A DNA stretch of 28,818 bases from WRKB01 sp031551145. Its GTDB lineage: Bacteria > Desulfobacterota > Desulfovibrionia > Desulfovibrionales > Desulfovibrionaceae. The position numbers and the translations under genes were made by a program. The notes under the pieces were generated by a model that was not told the origin of the DNA, ran no database searches, and saw nothing but the letters and a program-made list of their open reading frames with translations. Below, piece after piece: positions 1 to 6,378 of the stretch (position 1 is its first letter; the number at the start of each line of letters is the position of its first letter). The stretch spans positions 1-28,818 of the forward strand of contig JAVBNZ010000032.1 in NCBI GenBank assembly GCA_031551145.1, written 5' to 3'.

Positions 1-32
1 CTGAAAAATAAGGCAGCAACTGTTTTTTTCAT
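1..32 (-). CDS. Start of an exported protein, cut by the window edge
   Basis: Reading the minus strand from 32, ATG opens a frame encoding MKKTVAALFF before the window ends. A Lys-Lys pair followed by a hydrophobic run is the start of a Sec signal peptide. A possible ribosome-binding site (AGGTG) lies a few bases upstream. The gene begins only 19 bases after the stop of the DUF3828-like gene on the same strand, so it is probably the third gene of that operon. Nothing can be said about its mature part. A second immunity protein or a small lipoprotein would fit the context, but that is a guess. Confidence 0.5.
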   Translation of the reverse strand, partial: MKKTVAALFF

Positions 33-51
33 GGCGCACCTACAGGAGTTT

Positions 52-522
52 TCATAATCCAGGATAAATATCCATACACTTTAGTATGATAAAATCGCTG
101 CCTATTTTTTCAAAAATCACAACAACATGCTCAGTTCCGAGGTGTTTGCCGTCAAACGTAACAGTTATGGCGACCGGTGCGACAAAGGTATCCGTGCCCA
201 TATTCGTTACTTTTCCCACCGCGATGTTGACGCCGGACATACTCAGCGGGGGATCGACCATCTTGAGAAAGTAGTCACTCTTATCGTAGCCGTATTCAGA
301 GGGACGGTTTTTGATCTTTTCCACGGTTTCCCGCGCCACATAGCGATATATGTCTTCATCCTTCAATGCCTGATTCGCCCCTTTATCAGTGGTGATATAC
401 CAGACATAAAAATTCTTGAGAAATTGTTCCGGCGTTTCTGCGGCGCAATATCCCTGCCCGGGAAAAAGCGACAGCATCACAAGCAGGGAACATATTCCCC
501 AGGCCGATAATTTTTGCGTCAT
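52..522 (-). CDS. DUF3828-like exported protein, candidate immunity partner of the upstream amidase
   Basis: 156 residues. The N-terminus has a Sec signal peptide: Lys4, a hydrophobic stretch at about 8-22, and likely cleavage after Ala27. There is no good lipobox, because a Tyr precedes Cys26. The mature part opens with FLKNFYVWYITTD and later has YDKSDYFLKM. This FYxWY plus DYFLK pattern is what I know from DUF3828 proteins, several of which sit beside type VI amidase effectors as periplasmic inhibitors. The gene follows the amidase gene by about 90 bases on the same strand, with a good ribosome-binding site (GAGGAGCAGG) before its ATG. A periplasmic protein beside a peptidoglycan-cutting enzyme is the expected layout of an immunity gene. 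The family call rests on recalled motifs; the immunity role is inferred from context. Confidence 0.6.
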   Translation of the reverse strand: MTQKLSAWGICSLLVMLSLFPGQGYCAAETPEQFLKNFYVWYITTDKGANQALKDEDIYRYVARETVEKIKNRPSEYGYDKSDYFLKMVDPPLSMSGVNIAVGKVTNMGTDTFVAPVAITVTFDGKHLGTEHVVVIFEKIGSDFIILKCMDIYPGL

Positions 523-548
523 TTCCTGCTCCTCGTCGGTTATGCCGT

Positions 549-581
549 CGTGCCGGAACGGAGCAATCCCGTTCCGGCACG
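549..581 (-). promoter_or_regulatory. Stem-loop between amidase and DUF3828 genes
   Basis: A perfect 13-base-pair inverted repeat (CGTGCCGGAACGG at 549-561 and its complement at 569-581) encloses a 7-base loop. On the minus-strand transcript it lies between the amidase stop and the ribosome-binding site of the DUF3828 gene. No T-run follows it on either strand, so a classical terminator is unlikely. An mRNA-processing or stability element that sets the ratio of the two products is a possible role. Confidence 0.6.
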
Positions 582-612
582 ATACTATTATTGCTTGAGG
601 CGGATGTACAGA

Positions 613-1425
613 TCAGGGGCGGCGGTAGATTACAGGTTCAATCTTGTCTTCACGCCGCTTGCGGCTACCGTAAATATCGAGCTGCTTGAAATCAGATATC
701 CACTCTCGCCCGTTGAACATCGCGATGTGTCCATGTTCATGCCCCCGGCTTTGGGGAAAAACGGCCACATCTCCGGCCTGGGGCGTTGTGCTTCCGGGCA
801 TGATCACAAAACCGGCATCTATCAGAACCGGGCCATAGCCGTATGCGCTCCCCTCCCGATTGGTTCGTGTACGCGTGGGGTTCAGCTCGCGATTCAGGCG
901 AATGCCGCCCGCTTCTATGGCCTTACTAACATATTCGCCGCAACGGCGACTACTTGCAGGCTTTGCCTTCCTCTGCAAATACTCTATGGCCCCGTCTCTG
1001 TCCCATCGCTGGGCGCCTTGCCGCAGATTGATCTGCGATTCGATCCTTTCCCGGCTGCTCATTTTCCCGAATTCATAGCCGCCGCCGGTCGTGGTGAATC
1101 TGCCGAGCAGGTCGCGTCTGTGCTTGGTCTCATCCCAGGGGGTGTAATCCCCGAACCGTTCCCGCAAATGTTGCAGGCGATATTCTTCCAGGCGTTTGCG
1201 GTTCTCCTCGTTGAGTTCTTTCTGAAGCGCCCGAACCGCGCTTTCCACGGCCTCGTTGATTTCTTTGGGCGAAACGCGGCCCCCGGCCTCGCAGTCTTCT
1301 ATCGCCCATGCGGCCACGCGCACGCTGTCCACGCGGGGTTTGCGCGAGCCGACCCGCTCCTCGTGATCCAACATCCTTGCCATGCTCTTGTAGTAGTGGC
1401 GGTAGTCATAATGGTTCACGGTCAT
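613..1425 (-). CDS. CHAP-like cysteine amidase/peptidase, candidate antibacterial effector
   Basis: 270 residues from the ATG at 1425, which has GGAG nine bases upstream. An in-frame ATG at 1461 lacks a binding site, so 1425 is preferred. There is no signal peptide. Residues 1-150 are highly charged with a probable helical or coiled-coil stretch (about 50-95). The C-terminal part carries a papain-like amidase signature: Cys162 in RRCGEYVSKAIEAGG at the start of a helix, then QAGDVAVFP, then His233 in HGHIAMFNGREWISDF. The Cys/His pair and the GHIxMFxGxxWxSDF strand match CHAP/NlpC-like peptidoglycan hydrolases, including type VI amidase (Tae-type) effectors. The predicted role is cutting peptidoglycan cross-links or stem peptides in a rival's periplasm. 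The enzyme fold is well supported; delivery by a type VI system is inferred, since no secretion gene is in view. A phage or prophage lysin is the main alternative. Confidence 0.68.
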   Translation of the reverse strand: MTVNHYDYRHYYKSMARMLDHEERVGSRKPRVDSVRVAAWAIEDCEAGGRVSPKEINEAVESAVRALQKELNEENRKRLEEYRLQHLRERFGDYTPWDETKHRRDLLGRFTTTGGGYEFGKMSSRERIESQINLRQGAQRWDRDGAIEYLQRKAKPASSRRCGEYVSKAIEAGGIRLNRELNPTRTRTNREGSAYGYGPVLIDAGFVIMPGSTTPQAGDVAVFPQSRGHEHGHIAMFNGREWISDFKQLDIYGSRKRREDKIEPVIYRRP

Positions 1426-1475
1426 ATAATTTTTCTCCGGTTGAGGTTGGTGGAAAGGCATGAAATAAAATTTTT

Positions 1476-1494
1476 GGATAAATAAATTTTATCC
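1476..1494. promoter_or_regulatory. Inverted repeat upstream of the amidase gene, possible operator
   Basis: GGATAAA and TTTATCC form a perfect 7-base inverted repeat around a 5-base AT spacer. It sits just downstream of the proposed minus-strand -10 element and about 50 bases before the amidase start. That is a typical place for a repressor site, but no regulator is identified. Confidence 0.35.
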
Positions 1495-1503
1495 TGATCG
1501 GCC

Positions 1504-1533
1504 TTTATTTGATCATTTTTATAAAATTGTCAA
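1504..1533 (-). promoter_or_regulatory. Candidate sigma-70 promoter for the amidase operon
   Basis: On the minus strand a perfect -35 (TTGACA, 1533-1528) is followed after 18 bases by AATAAA (1509-1504), a 4/6 match to the -10 box. The surrounding DNA is very AT-rich, which lowers specificity. The -35 overlaps that of the divergent plus-strand promoter. Confidence 0.35.
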
Positions 1534-1556
1534 GCCTAAAAGTCCAAAAGTATAAA
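1527..1556 (+). promoter_or_regulatory. Candidate sigma-70 promoter for argF-argB-ykgJ
   Basis: TTGTCA (1527-1532) and TATAAA (1551-1556) are separated by 18 bases; each hexamer is a 5/6 match to consensus. Transcription would begin near 1563 and leave a leader of about 230 bases before argF. It shares its -35 region with the divergent amidase promoter. Confidence 0.5.
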
Positions 1557-1562
1557 ATTTGG

Positions 1563-1790
1563 CGTAGATTATCTACCATAATGGGATTAAATTATCGAGA
1601 TGAATACAGATCGGCGAAAAGGGGTCCCGCACACTCCTCGGGAAGCGGATGGGAAGGAGAAAAAGAGGAAAAAGGCAGTGAAATTCCGCCCCGCTGAAAC
1701 AGCCGCGCTTATCTTGCCTGTCCCCCGAACATGCTGTATTCTGTATCTTTCCCCGTGCGACGCGGGGATTTTGGACTTTCCGGGGGATAC
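1563..1790 (+). promoter_or_regulatory. argF leader with competing hairpins over the ribosome-binding site
   Basis: The argF ribosome-binding site (CGGGGGA, 1781-1787) is fully complementary to TCCCCCG at 1721-1727. Between them, TCCCCG (1750-1755) can pair either with CGGGGA (1763-1768) or with the ribosome-binding site. A 64-codon frame (1600-1794) ends with its stop overlapping the argF start as ATGA, but it has no clear ribosome-binding site. The layout could allow translational control of argF. No convincing ArgR box was seen. This is a structural observation only. Confidence 0.3.
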
Positions 1791-2792
1791 ATGAGCCTTT
1801 TGCACAAACGCCATTTTCTGAAAATGCTGGACTTTTCAGCTCAGGAACTGCTGCATCTTCTTGATCTTTCCGCAAAACTGAAGAAGGACAAGTACGCGGG
1901 CAGGGAAGAAGCGCACCTGCGCGGCAAAAATATCGTGCTGCTGTTCGAGAAGGACAGCACCCGCACCCGCTGCGCCTTTGAGGTGGCCGCGCACGACCAG
2001 GGCGCGCACACCACTTATCTGGGGCCTTCAGGCTCGCAGATGGGAAGCAAGGAATCGATGGCCGACACGGCCCGCGTGCTCTCGCGCATGTACGACGGCA
2101 TCGAGTATCGCGGCCACGGCCAGGCCATAGTGGAAGAACTGGCCCGCCATTCCCGCGTGCCGGTGTGGAACGGCCTGACCAACGAGGCCCATCCCACCCA
2201 GGTGCTGGCCGATCTGCTCACCATGCGCGAGCACTGCGCCAGGCCGTTTCATGAAATGTCCTTCGCCTACCTGGGCGACGCCCGCTACAATATGGGAAAT
2301 TCCCTGATGATCGGCGCGGCCAAGCTGGGCATGGATTTTCGCGCCGTGGCCCCGCGCCCCCTGCAAACCTCGGCCGAGGTGGCGGGCCTTGCGCGCGACA
2401 TCGCCGCGCAGAGCGGCGCGCGCATCACGCAGACCGACGACGTGGCCGAAGGCGTGAAAGGCTGCGACTTTCTGTACACCGACGTCTGGGTGTCCATGGG
2501 CGAGCCCGAAAGCGTGTGGCGCGAGCGCATCGAACTGCTCACGTCCTATCAGATCAACAGCCGGGTCATGGAGATGACCGGCAATCCGGACTGCAAATTC
2601 CTGCATTGCCTGCCGGCCTTCCACAACCGGGAAACGCGCGTGGGCGAGCAGATTTTCCAGGCCTTCGGGCTGGAGGCCATGGAGGTGGACGAGGCCGTGT
2701 TCGAGTCTCCGGCTTCCCTGGTCTTTGAGGAAGCCGAAAACCGCGTCCACACCATCAAGGCCGTGATGGTCGCGACCATCGCCGGAGTGTAG
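1791..2792 (+). CDS. argF: Ornithine carbamoyltransferase
   Basis: 333 residues, the normal length for the family. It makes citrulline from ornithine and carbamoyl phosphate, the sixth step of arginine synthesis, in the cytoplasm. The carbamoyl-phosphate loop STRTR is at 56-60, HPTQ at 134-137, the ornithine-side VSMGE loop near 240, and the catalytic-cysteine motif FLHCLP at 270-275. The ATG at 1791 is chosen because GGGGG precedes it and the protein then begins like known OTCases; an upstream in-frame ATG at 1731 would add 20 unrelated residues. The stop is two bases before argB, so the two genes are surely co-transcribed. The family assignment is secure. Confidence 0.96.
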   Translation: MSLLHKRHFLKMLDFSAQELLHLLDLSAKLKKDKYAGREEAHLRGKNIVLLFEKDSTRTRCAFEVAAHDQGAHTTYLGPSGSQMGSKESMADTARVLSRMYDGIEYRGHGQAIVEELARHSRVPVWNGLTNEAHPTQVLADLLTMREHCARPFHEMSFAYLGDARYNMGNSLMIGAAKLGMDFRAVAPRPLQTSAEVAGLARDIAAQSGARITQTDDVAEGVKGCDFLYTDVWVSMGEPESVWRERIELLTSYQINSRVMEMTGNPDCKFLHCLPAFHNRETRVGEQIFQAFGLEAMEVDEAVFESPASLVFEEAENRVHTIKAVMVATIAGV

Positions 2793-2794
2793 TC

Positions 2795-3577
2795 ATGAAC
2801 ACGCCCACGGTGGTTATCAAATACGGCGGCCACGCCATGGACGACGCGGCCTTGAGCGAACCTTTCGCCGCCGGGCTGGCCCGGCTGGCGGCGCGCGGCA
2901 TGCGTTTGGTGGTCGTGCACGGGGGCGGGCCGCAGATCAGCGAGATGCTGGAACGCCTGGGCATTCCCAGCCGTTTCGAGAACGGCCTGCGCGTGACCGA
3001 CGAAGCCACCATGAAGGTGGTGGAAATGATTCTCTGCGGGCAGGTCAACAAGAGCGTGGTCGGCCTGTTCCAGCGCCACGGCGCGCGGGCCGTGGGCATC
3101 TCCGGCAAGGACGCCCGCCTGCTCGAAGCCGGCCCCATCAGCGAAAAGCTCGGCCTGGTGGGCGAAATCCTGGCCGTCAACGCCGAACTTATTTCCACCC
3201 TGCTCGGCGCCTCTTTCATTCCCGTTGTCGCGCCGGTGGCTTCCGGCGCGCAGGGCGAAAGTTACAACGTCAACGCCGATACGGCTGCTGGCGCGCTTGC
3301 CGGCGCGCTTGCGGCCGATTATTTCGTGCTCATTTCCGACGTGCCCGGCGTGCTCGACGCGGACAAACAGCTCATTCCCGCCCTGCGCAGGCGGGACGTG
3401 GCCCGCCTGATCCAGGAGGGCGTGGTTTTCGGCGGCATGATCCCCAAAGTTTTGAGCTGCCTGCACGCCCTGGACGAAGGCTGCCGGCGCGCACTGATCC
3501 TTGACGGACGTGCCGAATCCAGCCTGGAGCGCTACCTGCTCGAAGACGCTCCCCTGGGAACCCTGGTTGAAGCATGA
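2795..3577 (+). CDS. argB: Acetylglutamate kinase
   Basis: 260 residues. It phosphorylates N-acetylglutamate with ATP, the second step of arginine synthesis. Visible amino-acid-kinase motifs are IKYGGHAM (phosphate-binding Lys9 and glycines), VVVHGGGPQI, NGLRVTD (substrate Arg), NVNADTAA, SDVPGV and GGMIPK near the C-terminus. GGAG lies just before the start, overlapping the end of argF. It starts directly at the first beta strand and lacks the N-terminal helix of about 25 residues that forms arginine-inhibited hexamers. By analogy with the E. coli enzyme it may be arginine-insensitive; that is inference. Its stop overlaps the next gene by four bases (ATGA). Confidence 0.96.
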   Translation: MNTPTVVIKYGGHAMDDAALSEPFAAGLARLAARGMRLVVVHGGGPQISEMLERLGIPSRFENGLRVTDEATMKVVEMILCGQVNKSVVGLFQRHGARAVGISGKDARLLEAGPISEKLGLVGEILAVNAELISTLLGASFIPVVAPVASGAQGESYNVNADTAAGALAGALAADYFVLISDVPGVLDADKQLIPALRRRDVARLIQEGVVFGGMIPKVLSCLHALDEGCRRALILDGRAESSLERYLLEDAPLGTLVEA

Positions 3578-4233
3578 GCCTGTGCCGGCGCTGCGGCCTC
3601 TGCTGCCTCAAGGGCGGCCCCGTGCTGCATCTGGAGGATCTGCCGCTCATCGGGCGGGGCGTTCTCGCCCCTGCCGCGCTTGTCACCCTGCGGGCCGGGG
3701 AGCTTGCCCGCGATCCCGTCCGTGATACCCTCGCCCCCCTGAGCGGAGAGGTGATAAAAATCGCCGGCCGCGCTGTGGAGAAAGGCGGCTGGGCCTGCGC
3801 GCTCTTCAACGCCGGCGACAATTCCTGCTCCGTTCATGCCGACCGCCCGGCCCAGTGCCGGGCCCTGTTCTGCGACGCGCCCGAAGCTCTTGTCTCCATG
3901 TATGAACGCGACCGTCTGCGCCGGGCCGACGTGCTCGCCCTGTTCCACCCCGACGGCCTGGCCCTGGCCGAGGCGCACGAAAGCGTCTGCTCCCTGCCGC
4001 AACTTGTTCCCATCGCCCGGTGCGCCGCCGATGATCCCACGGCCGCCGAAACCCTGCTCGAAACCCTGCGTTTCGACAAGGCCTTCCGCGAGCTTGCCGT
4101 GGAACGGGCCGGCCTGACTCCTGAAGTTCTGCAGCTTTTTTTCGGCAGGCCTCTCACAAGCCTGTTGCCCGATTTCGGCCTCGGACTGGAGCCGCCGGGA
4201 CGTCTTGTGCGCTCAGGCCGTTGCATGTATTGA
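3574..4233 (+). CDS. YkgJ-family cysteine-cluster protein
   Basis: 219 residues. The N-terminus carries CRRCGLCC (Cys4, 7, 10, 11), followed by WACALF (Cys75), Cys85 in NSCSVHADRPAQC, Cys95 and Cys100. This CxxCxxCC plus WxC...CxVHxxRPxxC arrangement defines the YkgJ-like (UPF0153) family, whose members are thought to bind zinc or an iron-sulfur cluster; the function is unknown. The start overlaps the argB stop as ATGA, so its translation is probably coupled to argB. No signal peptide or membrane segment is seen. A link to arginine metabolism is suggested only by position. The C-terminal half (about 120-219) has no motif I recognise. Confidence 0.85.
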   Translation: MSLCRRCGLCCLKGGPVLHLEDLPLIGRGVLAPAALVTLRAGELARDPVRDTLAPLSGEVIKIAGRAVEKGGWACALFNAGDNSCSVHADRPAQCRALFCDAPEALVSMYERDRLRRADVLALFHPDGLALAEAHESVCSLPQLVPIARCAADDPTAAETLLETLRFDKAFRELAVERAGLTPEVLQLFFGRPLTSLLPDFGLGLEPPGRLVRSGRCMY

Positions 4234-4322
4234 GAGAAACGGGCGGATTTACGCGGGCGGGCGTGGTATGGGACGGAAAGTTTCGCGGATTGAATAGGGA
4301 GCATCTGCCCACAAAAAGGGTC

Positions 4323-4363
4323 AAGGGGGCATGCCCCCTTGCGGGGTGCCGGGGCGGAGCCCC
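4323..4363. repeat. Palindromic intergenic element upstream of hldD
   Basis: An 18-base perfect palindrome (AAGGGGGCATGCCCCCTT, 4323-4340) is followed by a second hairpin, GGGGC-GGA-GCCCC (4351-4363). The pattern of paired G/C-run hairpins resembles the dispersed REP-like elements found between genes of many G+C-rich proteobacteria. It could stop transcription from the arg operon or stabilise mRNA. It lies in the 162-base gap between the YkgJ-like gene and hldD, which holds no gene. Confidence 0.5.
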
Positions 4364-4395
4364 TGCCCGCCGGAGGCCCTCAAGAGGGAGACCGC

Positions 4396-5370
4396 ATGTT
4401 CATCGTAACCGGAGGCGCGGGCTTTATCGGCAGCGCGGTGGTATGGCGCCTGAACCGCGAGGGGATTGACGACATTCTTGTTGTCGATGATCTGGGCACG
4501 GGCGAAAAATGGAAGAACCTGCGCGGCCTGCGCTTTGCCGAGTATGTGAGCCGGGACGAATTTCTGCCGAGGCTGGAGGCCGGAGCCTTCGGCCGGCTGG
4601 AGGGCGTGGCGCACATGGGGGCCTGTTCGGACACTACGGAGCGCGACGCGGAATTCCTCATGCGCAACAACGTCGCGTACAGCCGGCGCGTGTGCCGGGC
4701 CGCGCTGAAGCAGGATGCGCGTTTTGTGCATGCCTCTTCGGCCTCGGTGTACGGGGACGGCGCGCGGGGCTTTGACGACGATCCGGCCTGCATGGGCGCC
4801 TACACGCCCTTGAACATGTACGCGTATTCGAAGTATCTGTTTGATATGCAGTTGTTGCGCGAGGGTCTGCTCGACCGGGTCGCGAGCCTGCGCTTTTTCA
4901 ACGTTTACGGCCCCAACGAATACCACAAGGGCCGTATGCGCAGCATGGTCTGCAAGGGCTGGGAAGAGATACGGCGCGGGGGGCGCATGCGGCTCTTCAA
5001 ATCGGATCATCCCGACTACCCCGACGGCGGGCAGATGCGTGACTTCATATATGTCAAGGACTGCGCGGAGGTCGTGCGCCGCTTTCTGGAGCCCGGCCGG
5101 CCCGGCGGCATATATAACGTGGGAACGGGCAGAGCGCGGAGTTGGAACGACCTCGCCCATGCAGTGTTCGCGGCCCTGGAGCGCCCGGCCGCGATAGACT
5201 ATGTGGATATGCCCGACGATCTGCGGGGCAAATACCAGAATTTCACGCAGGCCGCCGCGGGCCGCTTGGAGCGCTCCGGCTGCCTGCCGCGCCTGCATTC
5301 CCTGGAGGACGGGATTCGGGACTATGTGCGGGAATATCTTGAGCAGCCGAATCCGTATCTCAGTCTGTAA
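4396..5370 (+). CDS. hldD: ADP-L-glycero-D-manno-heptose 6-epimerase
   Basis: 324 residues. This NAD(P)-dependent epimerase converts ADP-D-glycero- to ADP-L-glycero-manno-heptose, the precursor of the inner LPS core. The Rossmann fingerprint TGGAGFIG is at 5-12, and the family-specific HMGACSDTTE follows. The catalytic pair is Tyr142/Lys146 (YAYSK), and YGPNEYHKGRMRSM is the typical HldD substrate segment. The ATG at 4396 has GAGGGAG upstream and places the dinucleotide motif at the expected distance. thiL follows after 12 bases, so hldD heads a hldD-thiL-aldolase unit. The presence of hldD shows the organism makes a heptose-containing LPS. The assignment over other extended SDR epimerases rests on these specific motifs. 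Confidence 0.95.
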   Translation: MFIVTGGAGFIGSAVVWRLNREGIDDILVVDDLGTGEKWKNLRGLRFAEYVSRDEFLPRLEAGAFGRLEGVAHMGACSDTTERDAEFLMRNNVAYSRRVCRAALKQDARFVHASSASVYGDGARGFDDDPACMGAYTPLNMYAYSKYLFDMQLLREGLLDRVASLRFFNVYGPNEYHKGRMRSMVCKGWEEIRRGGRMRLFKSDHPDYPDGGQMRDFIYVKDCAEVVRRFLEPGRPGGIYNVGTGRARSWNDLAHAVFAALERPAAIDYVDMPDDLRGKYQNFTQAAAGRLERSGCLPRLHSLEDGIRDYVREYLEQPNPYLSL

Positions 5371-5382
5371 CCGGGGGGCGTT

Positions 5383-6378
5383 GTGCCGATTTCAGAAGAC
5401 GCCGTTCTCGCCTGTCTGGACAGGCATTTTCCCCGCCGCCATCCTTCCCTTTTGCTCGGCAGGGGAGACGACTGCGCCGTGCTGCGGCCCTGCGGGCCCC
5501 TGTGCCTGAGCACGGATCTGTTTCTGGAAAACGTGCATTTTCGGCGCTCCTACTTCACCATGCGGGAAATCGGGCACAAGGCGCTGGCCGTGAACGCCAG
5601 CGATCTGGCGGCCTGCGGGGCGCGGCCTCTGGCCTTTACGCTGGGGCTCGGCCTGCCGTCGGATATAGGCATGCCTGATCTGGAAGAACTTTTCGGCGGC
5701 ATGGCCGCGCTTGCCGAATGCCTGCGCATGGCCCTGGCCGGGGGGGATTTGTCCCGCGCGGACACGCTCTGTCTGTCCGTTACGGTCTGGGGGGAGGGGG
5801 GAGACGCTTCGGGCGACGCGGCCTGGCTTTCGCGCGGGGGCACGCGGCCGGGTGAAACCCTGTTTTTGATCGGCCCTGTGGGTCTGGCCCGCGTGGGTCT
5901 GGAGCTGCTGGAAAGCGAGGGCCGACAGGCCGAGGCGGCGTGGCCTGCGGCCTGCGCCGCGCATCTCACGCCCCGGCCGCAGACCGCCGCCGGGCAGATC
6001 CTGGCCCGCCTGGGCCAGAGCGGGTACGCGATCACACTCATGGACGTTTCCGACGGCCTGGCCCGCGACTTGCCCCGGTTGCTGAACATGCCCGAAAGCG
6101 GCCTGGGCGCGGAACTGCTTTTGCCCGAAGCCGTGCTGCACGGGGAAGTCACGCGGCATGCCCGCCGTAAAAAACGGAATCCGGCGTGGGAAGCGTATCT
6201 GGGAGGCGAGGATTATGCGCTGCTCGGCGCCTGTTCCCCGCATCTGCTCCCCACTCTGCATACGGCCCTGCCCGGGCTGTGGGAAATCGGCACGGTGACG
6301 GCCGGTGGGCACATACGGCTGAACGGCGCGAAACTGAGCGGAAATCTCGGCTTTGATCATTTTGCGGGGGCCATATGA
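5383..6378 (+). CDS. thiL: Thiamine-monophosphate kinase
   Basis: 331 residues, the usual size. It phosphorylates thiamine monophosphate to the active cofactor thiamine pyrophosphate. Metal and nucleotide motifs are visible: GRGDDCAV (Asp29, Asp30), STDLFLENVHF (43-53), KALAVNASDLAACGA (66-80), MDVSDGLARDL and GGEDYALL. The start is GTG at 5383 with a GGGGGG ribosome-binding site; no ATG fits. It lies 12 bases after hldD and overlaps the aldolase gene by four bases. No TPP riboswitch is seen upstream, as expected for a gene inside an operon. Confidence 0.94.
   Translation: MPISEDAVLACLDRHFPRRHPSLLLGRGDDCAVLRPCGPLCLSTDLFLENVHFRRSYFTMREIGHKALAVNASDLAACGARPLAFTLGLGLPSDIGMPDLEELFGGMAALAECLRMALAGGDLSRADTLCLSVTVWGEGGDASGDAAWLSRGGTRPGETLFLIGPVGLARVGLELLESEGRQAEAAWPAACAAHLTPRPQTAAGQILARLGQSGYAITLMDVSDGLARDLPRLLNMPESGLGAELLLPEAVLHGEVTRHARRKKRNPAWEAYLGGEDYALLGACSPHLLPTLHTALPGLWEIGTVTAGGHIRLNGAKLSGNLGFDHFAGAI

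Noticed and set aside
514..1485. Plus-strand frame opposite the amidase gene
   Set aside because: The minus-strand reading has clear amidase motifs and a good ribosome-binding site; the plus-strand product has none.
5371..5382. Search for a TPP riboswitch before thiL
   Set aside because: Only 12 bases separate thiL from hldD and no conserved riboswitch sequence occurs upstream of the operon.
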